From: Lachnospiraceae bacterium UBA4260
GTDB taxonomy: Bacteria > Bacillota > Clostridia > Lachnospirales > Lachnospiraceae
DNA length: 47,008 bases
Reading direction: 5' to 3'
Assembly: GCA_002395235.1 (NCBI GenBank)
Contig: DGWK01000009.1
Span: forward strand, 10,474-57,481
Part shown: positions 1 to 6,778 of the stretch, piece by piece
Numbering within the stretch: position 1 is the stretch's first letter
Layout: the number at the start of each line of letters is the position of its first letter
Program-made: the position numbers and the translations under genes
The notes under the pieces: model-generated
What the model was told of the DNA's origin: nothing
Databases searched by the model: none
The model's input: the letters and a program-made list of their open reading frames with translations, nothing else

Positions 1-794
1 TACTGGTGGATCTTGGTCATCTGCGCCATGATCTCCTTAGGTCCGCAGGCGTAGCCCATTCTCCAGCCTGTCATCGCATAAGCCTTGGAGAAACCGTTTA
101 CAAGGACCGTTCTCTCCTTCATTCCCGGAAGGGAAGCTATGGAGACATGCTTGCCGCTGTAGGTCAGCTCGCCGTAGATCTCGTCGGAGAGCACATACAG
201 GTCGTTTTCAATGATGATGTCCGCGATCGCCTCGAGGTCTTCCTTGCCCATGACTGCCCCCGTGGGATTGTTGGGGTAAGGCAGCACCAGGATCTTGGAC
301 TTAGGCGTGATCGCAGCCTTGAGCTCTTCGGGTTTGAGGCGGAATTCATTCTCATTCTTGAGCGGAATAATGACCGGCACGCCGTCCGCCAGAATCGTGC
401 AGGGCTCATAGGAGACATAGGACGGCTGCGGGATCAGTACTTCGTCGCCCTCGTTGATCATGGCGCGGAACATCAGGTCGATGGCCTCCGAGCCGCCGAC
501 GGTAATCAGTATTTCGCCCATGGGATCATAGTTGATTCCCTGTGTTCTCTTTAAATAAGCGGCGATCTCTTCGCGCAGTTCCTTCAGACCTGAGTTGGAA
601 GTATAGAAGGTGCGCCCTTTTTCCAGTGAATAGATGCCTTCGTCCCGGATGTGCCAGGGCGTGTCAAAGTCCGGCTCGCCCACGCCCAGTGAGATCGCAT
701 CCTTCATCTCACTGACCAGGTCAAAAAATCGACGAATCCCGGACGGTTTAAGACCTACTGTCTTATCCGCCAGGAGTTTTTCCTGTTTTTTCAT
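1..794 (-). CDS. PLP-dependent class I/II aminotransferase, 3' end beyond window
   Basis: The first 264 codons of a fold-type I aminotransferase read leftward off the window edge; the C-terminal third is missing. It would move an amino group between an amino acid and a 2-oxo acid in the cytoplasm, using pyridoxal phosphate. Seen: GVGEPDFDTP near the N-terminus, PYPNNPTG in the middle, DEIYGEL, and GFSKAYAMTGWRMGY, whose Lys (about residue 237) would be the Schiff-base lysine. This pattern fits the PatA/AspC-like subgroup; the substrate cannot be told. The ATG at 794 follows AAAGGA at good spacing. It lies downstream of an Lrp/AsnC regulator on the same strand, a common pairing for amino-acid-responsive control, but a 156-bp palindromic element sits between them and ends just before the ribosome site. 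Confidence 0.93.
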   Translation of the reverse strand, partial: MKKQEKLLADKTVGLKPSGIRRFFDLVSEMKDAISLGVGEPDFDTPWHIRDEGIYSLEKGRTFYTSNSGLKELREEIAAYLKRTQGINYDPMGEILITVGGSEAIDLMFRAMINEGDEVLIPQPSYVSYEPCTILADGVPVIIPLKNENEFRLKPEELKAAITPKSKILVLPYPNNPTGAVMGKEDLEAIADIIIENDLYVLSDEIYGELTYSGKHVSIASLPGMKERTVLVNGFSKAYAMTGWRMGYACGPKEIMAQMTKIHQ

Positions 795-808
795 CTGTTT
801 TCCTTTCT

Positions 809-964
809 CAGCACCCCGGAAAAAAGATCAAAATAAGGACCGGGGAGCTCGCTCACCGGAACGTTTTTGATCTTTTTTCCGGGGCGGACAAGGCGCGGAG
901 CGCCTCTGGACGCCCACAGTCCCGAATGCGAAGCATTTGGGACGTGGGGTGCTGAATAGTTACA
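809..964. repeat. dispersed palindromic element, copy 1
   Basis: One of two near-full copies of an element of about 160 bp (other copy 21379-21542). It begins CAGCACCCCGG and ends GGTGCTGAATAGTTAC, so its ends are inverted repeats. An inner arm CCCCGGAAAAAAGATC pairs with GATCTTTTTTCCGGGG, followed by a small GGCGC/GCGCC hairpin and a GTCCCGAATGC/GCATTTGGGAC hairpin. It fills the gap between the Lrp-family gene and the aminotransferase and holds no ORF with coding signs. Partial copies occur at 2638-2668 and 7500-7542. It could be a MITE-like element or a structured intergenic repeat. Confidence 0.85.
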
Positions 965-971
965 ACATTTA

Positions 972-1463
972 TTACGGAGTAATGATCTCTCTCTGGTCCT
1001 CATACTTTTTGGTCATGATCGTGCCGTGATCCTTGTACTTCTTTAAGATGAAGTGGGTCGCCGTGCTGATCACGGTATCCAGCGTGGAGAGCTTGCTCGA
1101 AACAAATCCGGAGACGTCCCGCAGGGATTTTCCTTCCAGGGTGACCAGAAGGTCATAGCCTCCCGAAATGAGATAAACGGAATTGACCTCGGGATATTTG
1201 TAGATCCTCTCTGCGATCTCATCAAATCCTTTTCCTCTCTGAGGGGTGACGCGCACTTCGATCAGCGCCGTGACTTTGTCGATGTCCGTCTTGTCCCAGT
1301 CGATCATTGTGTGGTAACCGCAGATGATCCCGGCGTCTTCAAGGCCCTGAAGTGCGTTTACGATCTCAATCTCCTGGGTTCCCAGGACTACCGCCATCTC
1401 TCTGGTAGAGACGCGGCTGTTCTTCTCTATGATTCCCAATACTTTTTCTTCCAGCATGTTCAT
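972..1463 (-). CDS. Lrp/AsnC family transcriptional regulator
   Basis: A 163-residue DNA-binding regulator of the feast/famine (Lrp/AsnC) family. These proteins combine an N-terminal winged helix-turn-helix with a C-terminal RAM/AsnC ligand-binding domain and act as dimers or octamers that sense amino acids. Seen: an N-terminal HTH (LEEKVLGIIEKNSRVSTREM onward), an inter-domain segment with GIICGYHTMIDWDK, and a C-terminal alpha/beta domain with VYLISGGYDLLVTLEGK, the usual Gly-rich ligand region. The ATG at 1463 is chosen because GGAGG lies 8 bases before it; a TTG 15 bases further upstream overlaps that site. It lies in a leftward run with the PurM-like gene before it and the aminotransferase after it, which is probably its target or co-regulated partner. 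Confidence 0.92.
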   Translation of the reverse strand: MNMLEEKVLGIIEKNSRVSTREMAVVLGTQEIEIVNALQGLEDAGIICGYHTMIDWDKTDIDKVTALIEVRVTPQRGKGFDEIAERIYKYPEVNSVYLISGGYDLLVTLEGKSLRDVSGFVSSKLSTLDTVISTATHFILKKYKDHGTIMTKKYEDQREIITP

Positions 1464-1497
1464 GGATTTTTCCTCCAAATTTTCTTTCCGTTACCGC

Positions 1498-2430
1498 TTA
1501 CTTGTCCGAAATCCTGTGCAGCTCATCCGTCTGCGGTAGATCCAGGTAGCGGACTTCGTCGTCATTGATCAGTGTTTTGTCGTGATCCTCGGTGAGTTCT
1601 CCTATTTTGACAGCCGGGATTCCGCTGCCCTCGAGCGCCTCCACCAGCGCGTCCGCATCCGCCGTCACGGCCAGAAGGCTTCCCGCGGACCTCATCTTAT
1701 AAGGATCAATATCATAATAATTGGCGAGTTCTATCGTCTCCTGCAGCAGGGGGATGGCAGCCAAATCGACGCGCAGTCCCCGGCGGATCTTCACCGACAG
1801 CCTCCAGAGCGCCGCGTAAATGCCGCCCTCTGACAGATCGATCAGGCAGTCCGCGCCTTCTCTCGCGCAGATCTGCGCTTCCGGCCGCACACTCAGGTAC
1901 TCTCCCAGCTTTCTCAGACGCATCAGGATCGTCTCGGGGAACACATCCCTTAGTTCCTCTCTCTCAGACGCCAAAATACAGCCGGCTTCCATCCCGGCCC
2001 ACTTTGTCATGACGATCCCGGCGCCCGGGGAAATGATTTTTCCCTTGTCGCTCTCCATGGCCGTTCCGGTACAGGTACCGATTACCACGGGCCTTGTCAC
2101 TGCCGTCGTCACTTCTGTGTGGCCGCCCTCGATCACCAGGTTTTCTGCCTTGCAGACCCTGCAGATCCCGTCCATGATCTCGCGAAGCCGCTCCTCCTGC
2201 GTGCCCTTCGGCAGCAGGATCACCGGCCGAAAGCTCTCCGGCAGGATCTTCTCGGCGCTCAGCGCGTTAACTGCCGCGTAGACGGCCAGTTCTCCGATCC
2301 CGGAGACCTTCAGCGTCACAGGGTCCGCGCTCATCGTGACCTCGCCGCTCTTTATCCCCGCACCGGATATTCTTTTTATTATGGACCGGTCGATCGTATT
2401 CTCTCCGGCCTTTCCGTATCGCAATTTCAT
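1498..2430 (-). CDS. AIR synthase-related (PurM/HypE/ThiL-like) protein
   Basis: A 310-residue protein with the layout of the PurM-like ATP-binding superfamily (AIR synthase, HypE, ThiL, SelD). Seen: N-terminal half with GIGELAVYAAVNALSA and VIEGGHTEVTTAVTRPVV, a mid section with SPGAGIVMTKWAGMEAGCIL, and a C-terminal half with IDLSEGGIYAALWRLSVK and MRSAGSLLAVTADADALVEA. The GGHTEV and SEGG motifs match the family. The exact reaction is unknown: it is not clearly purM (no purine genes nearby) nor hypE (no hydrogenase genes nearby). The ATG at 2430 has no clear ribosome site, and an in-frame stop lies seven codons upstream, so the start is the earliest ATG available. It is followed after 34 bp by the Lrp-family gene. 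Confidence 0.75.
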   Translation of the reverse strand: MKLRYGKAGENTIDRSIIKRISGAGIKSGEVTMSADPVTLKVSGIGELAVYAAVNALSAEKILPESFRPVILLPKGTQEERLREIMDGICRVCKAENLVIEGGHTEVTTAVTRPVVIGTCTGTAMESDKGKIISPGAGIVMTKWAGMEAGCILASEREELRDVFPETILMRLRKLGEYLSVRPEAQICAREGADCLIDLSEGGIYAALWRLSVKIRRGLRVDLAAIPLLQETIELANYYDIDPYKMRSAGSLLAVTADADALVEALEGSGIPAVKIGELTEDHDKTLINDDEVRYLDLPQTDELHRISDK

Positions 2431-2502
2431 TCGCTGTCGATTGTCTTCTTATACTTATTTACCGTCCCTCCGGAATGGGTACAAATACCCTGGCAGTTTC
2501 CG

Positions 2503-2604
2503 TCAGGACATCGCTGCAAGCAGCGGCGCGATCATGGCCAGGACCAGGACGCCCGCAATGATGCATGCCGCGATCCTCTTGGCCTTAGTACTTCTGAAAT
2601 TCAT
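2503..2604 (-). CDS. small single-span membrane protein (33 aa)
   Basis: An ORF of 33 codons with a basic N-terminus (MNFRSTKAKRIAAC) and one hydrophobic span (IIAGVLVLAMIAPLLAA). GGAGG lies 12 bases upstream of the ATG at 2604, and a strong leftward promoter lies at 2693-2721. It is the first gene of the leftward run ahead of the PurM-like gene. Its shape resembles the tiny basic-plus-one-span proteins of Firmicutes, such as Prli42-type stressosome anchors, but identity is not established. The coding call rests on promoter, ribosome site and composition. Confidence 0.6.
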   Translation of the reverse strand: MNFRSTKAKRIAACIIAGVLVLAMIAPLLAAMS

Positions 2605-2637
2605 TCTCTGTTAAGACCTCCAAAATGGGTTGCGTAC

Positions 2638-2668
2638 AACTCAGCACCTGCGTCCCAAATGCTTCGCG
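2638..2668. repeat. dispersed palindromic element, partial copy (right end, inverted)
   Basis: CAGCACC followed by CGTCCCAAATGCTTCGC matches the reverse complement of the right end of the element at 809-964, with a short deletion after AACT. Only about 30 bp survive. The segment also forms part of a hairpin (ACCTGCG at 2646 with CGCAGGT ending near 2681) in the leader of the small membrane protein gene. Confidence 0.55.
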
Positions 2669-2692
2669 CCCGGGCGCAGGTCATTGATGTAA

Positions 2693-2721
2693 ATTATAAA
2701 GCGTATTAAATTTCTTTGCAA
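2693..2721 (-). promoter_or_regulatory. leftward sigma-A-type promoter
   Basis: Read leftward, TTGCAA (2716-2721), a 17-base spacer and a perfect TATAAT (2693-2698). It would drive the small membrane protein gene and probably the PurM-like, Lrp and aminotransferase genes. The -35 hexamer is self-complementary and is shared with the rightward greA promoter. Confidence 0.7.
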
Positions 2722-2745
2722 GATTGCGGCGGACTGTAGTATGAT
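2716..2745 (+). promoter_or_regulatory. rightward promoter for greA
   Basis: TTGCAA (2716-2721), an 18-base spacer and TATGAT (2740-2745), about 57 bases upstream of the greA start codon. It uses the same -35 hexamer as the divergent promoter. Confidence 0.6.
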
Positions 2746-2802
2746 TGCTTGTATGCGGCATGATCTTCAGTATTTTGCCGGATAGGGAGGTAAGCAATCA
2801 CA

Positions 2803-3306
2803 ATGAACAACAAACTGACACGCAAGGACATCGAGGAAATGCAGGCGGAGATCGATCACCGCAAGCTGGTCGAGCGCCCCAAACTGCTCGAGGAGGTCAA
2901 GGAAACCAGGGCACAGGGCGACCTGAGCGAGAATTTTGAATATCACGTGGCCAAGAGGGCCAAAAATCAGAATGAGAGCCGCATTCGCTTTCTGGAGAGA
3001 ATGATCAAGACCGCGCAGGTCATCGATGACAATACGGCCGATAACGAGGCGGGCATCAACAAGAAGATCACCCTCTACATCCCGGAAGATGACGAAGAAG
3101 AGGTATATATCATTGTCAGTACCATGAGACAGGACACACTCAAGGGACTGATCAGCGTGGAATCTCCGCTTGGAAAAGCTCTGCTGCACCACAAAGTCGG
3201 CGATACGATCACAGTTCGTGTGAGCGCCGATTACTCCTACCAGGCCGTGATCCGCAAGATCGAAGATTCCGAGGAGGCGCAGTCTGCCTCTCTGAGAAAC
3301 TACTGA
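2803..3306 (+). CDS. greA: transcript cleavage/elongation factor GreA
   Basis: A GreA/GreB family factor of 167 residues that enters the RNA polymerase secondary channel and stimulates cleavage of backtracked RNA. Seen: N-terminal coiled coil (about residues 1-75) with the tip motif GDLSENFEYH, where the acidic DxxE residues sit, then a C-terminal FKBP-like domain (about 85-160) containing SVESPLGKALLHHKVGDTI, the usual family signature. GGGAGG precedes the ATG. The product is slightly longer than the usual ~158 residues because of a short inserted segment (PEDDEEEV) in the C-terminal domain. It is transcribed divergently from the small membrane protein gene. Confidence 0.93.
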   Translation: MNNKLTRKDIEEMQAEIDHRKLVERPKLLEEVKETRAQGDLSENFEYHVAKRAKNQNESRIRFLERMIKTAQVIDDNTADNEAGINKKITLYIPEDDEEEVYIIVSTMRQDTLKGLISVESPLGKALLHHKVGDTITVRVSADYSYQAVIRKIEDSEEAQSASLRNY

Positions 3307-3309
3307 TTC

Positions 3310-3336
3310 AAGGCTCGCAGAGCGAGCCGCTGCGCC
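3310..3336. repeat. short intergenic hairpin repeat, copy A
   Basis: GGCTCGC-AGA-GCGAGCC (3312-3328) plus flanking GC-rich sequence, four bases after the greA stop. It is in reverse orientation relative to the other copies, at about 21566, 26327, 34176 (divergent) and 35623. Confidence 0.7.
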
Positions 3337-3379
3337 GCGTGCGGGCTGCCATTTGGCAGCATCTTCCTTTCCGCACGCG
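3336..3379 (+). terminator. nested hairpin after greA, possible terminator
   Basis: CGCGTGCGG pairs perfectly with CCGCACGCG (9 bp), enclosing GCTGCC-ATTT-GGCAGC. A pyrimidine-rich stretch lies inside rather than after the outer stem, so termination is likely but not textbook. Confidence 0.45.
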
Positions 3380-3387
3380 TGTGCATC

Positions 3388-3424
3388 ATATAACTCAGCG
3401 GGAGACATCCCCTCTGAGTTATAT
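3388..3424. other. 11-bp inverted repeat upstream of acyl-CoA synthetase promoter
   Basis: ATATAACTCAG pairs with CTGAGTTATAT, with GGGA/TCCC inside. It lies just before the promoter at 3433-3461 and has no T-run, so it could be an operator or a weak terminator of the greA transcript. Confidence 0.5.
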
Positions 3425-3432
3425 CATTCGTG

Positions 3433-3461
3433 TTGACTTTCGTACATAAAAGCGTTACACT
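3433..3461 (+). promoter_or_regulatory. sigma-A-type promoter for acyl-CoA synthetase gene
   Basis: TTGACT (3433-3438), a 17-base spacer and TACACT (3456-3461), followed 33 bases later by the ATG with AAGGAGG before it. Confidence 0.75.
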
Positions 3462-3493
3462 TTAACTTGCCAAAGTACAAGGAGGACTAACCC

Positions 3494-5137
3494 ATGCCTA
3501 TTACACAATTTTTGGAACGTAATGCTCAGATGTGGCCCAATGATGTGGCCCTCGTAGAACTTAACCCGGATATCAAGGTTCCGAGACTCACAACCTGGAA
3601 AGAATATGAACTGATCCAGCCCCTTCACGAAGTTGCCAGCCGCCAGGAGATCACCTGGGCGGTCTTCAACGAGAAGGCAAACCGCGTGGCCAACATGCTT
3701 ATCGCCCGCGGCATCGTCAAGGGCGATAAGGTCGCGATCCTCCTTATGAACTGTCTGGACTGGCTGCCGATCTATTTTGGCATCCTCAAGACGGGCGCGA
3801 TCGCGGTTCCGCTCAACTTCCGCTACAGCGCGGACGAGATCGAGTACTGCGTAAAGCTCGCGGAAGCAGACGTCCTGATCTTCGGGCCTGAGTTCATCGG
3901 CCGTGTCGAGGAGATCGCGGACAGCATCTCCCGCAGAAGACTTCTTCTGTACGACGGACCCGGATGCCCCTCCTTCGCTGAGGATTTTGTCTCCCAGACC
4001 GCAAACTATTCCAGTATTGCTCCCGATATCACGGTGACGGATGAAGATTACGGCGCGATCTACTTCTCTTCCGGCACGACGGGATTCCCCAAGGCTATCC
4101 TTCACACCCATGCGGGTCTCATGCACGCGGCCATCATGGAGCAGAAGCACCACGGACAGCAGAAAGACGACTGCTTCCTCTGCATCCCGCCCCTGTACCA
4201 CACGGGCGCCAAGATGCACTGGTTCGGAAGCCTGGTCTCCGGCGGCAAGGCCGTTCTTCTGAGAGGAACCACTCCCGAGACCATCCTCAAGGCTGTCTCC
4301 GATGAGAAGTGCACGGTAGTATGGCTTCTCGTTCCGTGGGCCCAGGATATTCTGGACGCCCTGGACAACGGCAGTGTCAAAAAAGAGGATTACACCCTCG
4401 ACCAGTGGCGCCTGATGCACATCGGTGCCCAGCCCGTTCCTCCGTCAATGATCAAGCACTGGATGGACTACTTCCCTAATCACCAGTACGACACCAACTA
4501 CGGCCTGTCCGAGTCCCTCGGACCCGGCTGCGTGCACCTGGGCGTCGAGAACATCCACAAAGTCGGCGCTATCGGCAAGCCCGGCTACAAGTGGGAAGCC
4601 AAGATCGTCGACGAGCACAGACAGACAGTCAAACAGGGCGAAGTCGGTGAACTCGCCGTCAAGGGCCCCGGCGTCATGGTATGCTACTATAACAACCCTG
4701 AGGCCACCAAAGAGGTCATGGACGATGAGAGATGGCTCTACACCGGCGATATGGCCATTGAGGACGAGGACGGCTTCATCTTCCTGGTAGACAGAAAGAA
4801 AGACGTCATCATCTCCGGCGGCGAGAACCTCTATCCCGTGCAGATCGAAGACTTCCTGCACACCTATGAGCCCATCAACGACGTGGCCGTCATCGGCCTT
4901 CCCGACAAGCGCCTGGGCGAGATCGCGACGGCGATCATCCAGCTCAAGGAAGGCTTCACCTGCACCGAACAGGATATCAACGATTACTGCAAGAAGCTGC
5001 CTCGCTACAAGAGGCCCCGCAAGATCATATTCGCGGAAGTTCCGAGAAATCCTACCGGTAAGATCGAGAAGCCCAAGCTTCGCGAACAGTATGGCGGAGC
5101 GTTCCTGGTGGCTTCGGAGAATGAAGTGAAGAAATAA
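3494..5137 (+). CDS. AMP-forming acyl-CoA synthetase (ligase)
   Basis: A 547-residue member of the ANL adenylate-forming superfamily. It would activate a carboxylic acid to an acyl-AMP and then a CoA thioester in the cytoplasm. Seen in order: YFSSGTTGFPKAILHTH (P-loop, about residue 190), NYGLSES (A5 region), YTGDMAIEDEDGFIFLVDRK (A7/A8 hinge), VIISGGENLYPVQIED, and PRNPTGKIEKPKLR with the A10 catalytic Lys. Full length for the family. The substrate is unknown; medium/long-chain fatty acids or bile-acid-type acids are possible. It stands alone with its own promoter and terminator, so context gives no pathway. Confidence 0.92.
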   Translation: MPITQFLERNAQMWPNDVALVELNPDIKVPRLTTWKEYELIQPLHEVASRQEITWAVFNEKANRVANMLIARGIVKGDKVAILLMNCLDWLPIYFGILKTGAIAVPLNFRYSADEIEYCVKLAEADVLIFGPEFIGRVEEIADSISRRRLLLYDGPGCPSFAEDFVSQTANYSSIAPDITVTDEDYGAIYFSSGTTGFPKAILHTHAGLMHAAIMEQKHHGQQKDDCFLCIPPLYHTGAKMHWFGSLVSGGKAVLLRGTTPETILKAVSDEKCTVVWLLVPWAQDILDALDNGSVKKEDYTLDQWRLMHIGAQPVPPSMIKHWMDYFPNHQYDTNYGLSESLGPGCVHLGVENIHKVGAIGKPGYKWEAKIVDEHRQTVKQGEVGELAVKGPGVMVCYYNNPEATKEVMDDERWLYTGDMAIEDEDGFIFLVDRKKDVIISGGENLYPVQIEDFLHTYEPINDVAVIGLPDKRLGEIATAIIQLKEGFTCTEQDINDYCKKLPRYKRPRKIIFAEVPRNPTGKIEKPKLREQYGGAFLVASENEVKK

Positions 5138-5142
5138 AAAGA

Positions 5143-5179
5143 AACCGGAGCGGCTTTCATACAGCCGTTCCGGTTTTTT
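5143..5179 (+). terminator. rho-independent terminator of the acyl-CoA synthetase gene
   Basis: AACCGGAGCGGCT pairs with AGCCGTTCCGGTT (one mismatch), followed by a run of T. It also lies just after the stop of the convergent carboxypeptidase gene. Confidence 0.85.
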
Positions 5180-5191
5180 GATGTGAAACAG

Positions 5192-6778
5192 TCACTTTTT
5201 CTTTCTGCGCCTTCTCCGTCTCCTCCTCCGGTTCAGGTACCGAATATAAGAGACGATAAAGATGATTACGATCAAAATCGTCGACGCGATGATGATCAGG
5301 AGCAAAAGAGCAGGAACATTGAGGTACAGCGTTCCGTTCGCGCCGCTGTGGAAGATGCCCTTGAAGAAGTACTTGATCCCGTCGACGAAGCTCTTGTTCT
5401 CCGAGTAATGGGCCGTCCCGTACTGCTGCTCCGGCTCCGTTTCGGGAGCTGCTTCTGTACTGCCGCCCGTCGCGCCTTCCGTCGCTTCCGCCGTGGTCGC
5501 GGGAGGCAATTCCCCTGTGAAGAGGATCTCTGTCTCGCCCACCGGCCAGTCGCCCACCGAGTAGTGGATCGTGCCGATCACCCGGCTGGCCTGCTCCTGT
5601 GTGCTGCCGGCTTCCCCTTCTTCTATCGTGGACCGAACCACGGACTCCGCCTGGCTGTCGTCGTAGACAACTTCCGATTTCAGGCTGTCAAAAGAGAGCT
5701 CTTTGGGAATGCACACATAGCCGCTGCCGGATACGGTGAAAGGAATAGAATTGCTGCCGTAGATGTCTTTGCCCAGTCGCATGAAGCCGGGATTGTTGAT
5801 CGTGTACTTCTTTTCGTGATCCGCAATCTTGAGTTTGCGGAAGTTGTTAAAACCGTAGTCAAACAGCTCCACCGTGTCGTTAAACTGGTCCGGCGACTCC
5901 TCCATCAGGATCACGCAGATCAGTCTCATGCCGTCTCTCTCCGCGCAGGTCACCAGCGTCTGCCTGGACATCTCGACAAAGCCGGTCTTGCCGCCGAGAA
6001 TCCCCTCGTACTCGATTTCCCCGTTGATCAGCTTGTGCTTGTTGAAAAGCGTGAACTCCTCGGGCTGTCTGTCGGAGGATTCCATGAAATAGGTGGGGGC
6101 GTTCGCTATTTTGGCGAGTTCTTCGTGGGAGAAGAACTCCCTGGCGATCAGAGCCATGTCGTAAGCGCTCGTGTAGTGCTCCTCATTAAAGAGGCCGTGG
6201 GCGTTGGTAAAGTTGGTGTCCTTGCAGCCAAGGCTGTTCGCCCGCCGGTTCATCATTTCAGGGAACTTGTCCAGGGAGCCGCCCATCTTCTCAGCCAGCC
6301 CTGCCGCCACTTCGTTGGCCGAGGCGACGAACAGCGCGTACAGGCTCTGCTCGACGGTCAGCGCCTCGCCCGGATCGATCCCGATGCTGGAGCTGCCGAA
6401 CTCAATGCTGTAGACGGCGGCCTCCGAGAACTCGACCATTTCATCCATGTTCAGGTTCTCATAGGCTAAAAGTCCCGTCATCAGCTTCGTGATGCTGGCC
6501 GGATAGAGGTGTTCATGGATGTTCTTGGCGTACAGGATCGTTCCCGTCTCCGCGTCCATCAAAATAGCGCCCTCCGCACCGATCGCCGGTCCCTGGGGCC
6601 ACCCCTCGATCTTATTGCTCTGGACTTCCTTGTTCTTGCGCTCCTGGGCCTGCGCGTAATAATCGACCTCTTCTGTACCTTCCGTGTCCTCCGCCGCTCT
6701 GACAGTCACAGGGCAGATCGTAAGACACAGTATGCCGCAGAGCAGCGCCGCAAGGAATCTCTTCCAATAATTCTTCAT
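5192..6778 (-). CDS. D-alanyl-D-alanine carboxypeptidase (PBP5/DacF family) with arginine-rich tail
   Basis: A 528-residue low-molecular-weight penicillin-binding protein that trims the terminal D-Ala from peptidoglycan stem peptides at the outer membrane face. Seen: signal peptide (MKNYWKRFLAALLCGILCL...), SxxK as SITK (about residue 95), SxN as SAN (about 153), KTG as GGKTGF (about 264), then a beta-rich C-terminal domain. A low-complexity Thr/Ala/Glu linker (about 430-455) precedes a second hydrophobic span (ALLLLIIIASTILIVIIFIV) and a tail of about ten Arg and three Lys. A real membrane span rather than the usual amphipathic anchor, with a strongly basic cytoplasmic end, is unusual. Its ATG overlaps the trmB stop (ATGA), so the two are translationally coupled. 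Confidence 0.92.
   Translation of the reverse strand: MKNYWKRFLAALLCGILCLTICPVTVRAAEDTEGTEEVDYYAQAQERKNKEVQSNKIEGWPQGPAIGAEGAILMDAETGTILYAKNIHEHLYPASITKLMTGLLAYENLNMDEMVEFSEAAVYSIEFGSSSIGIDPGEALTVEQSLYALFVASANEVAAGLAEKMGGSLDKFPEMMNRRANSLGCKDTNFTNAHGLFNEEHYTSAYDMALIAREFFSHEELAKIANAPTYFMESSDRQPEEFTLFNKHKLINGEIEYEGILGGKTGFVEMSRQTLVTCAERDGMRLICVILMEESPDQFNDTVELFDYGFNNFRKLKIADHEKKYTINNPGFMRLGKDIYGSNSIPFTVSGSGYVCIPKELSFDSLKSEVVYDDSQAESVVRSTIEEGEAGSTQEQASRVIGTIHYSVGDWPVGETEILFTGELPPATTAEATEGATGGSTEAAPETEPEQQYGTAHYSENKSFVDGIKYFFKGIFHSGANGTLYLNVPALLLLIIIASTILIVIIFIVSYIRYLNRRRRRRRRRKKK

Noticed and set aside
5183..6469. 428-codon open frame on the + strand opposite the carboxypeptidase
   Set aside because: Rich in Arg/Val/His without motifs; the opposite strand carries SxxK, SxN and KTG.
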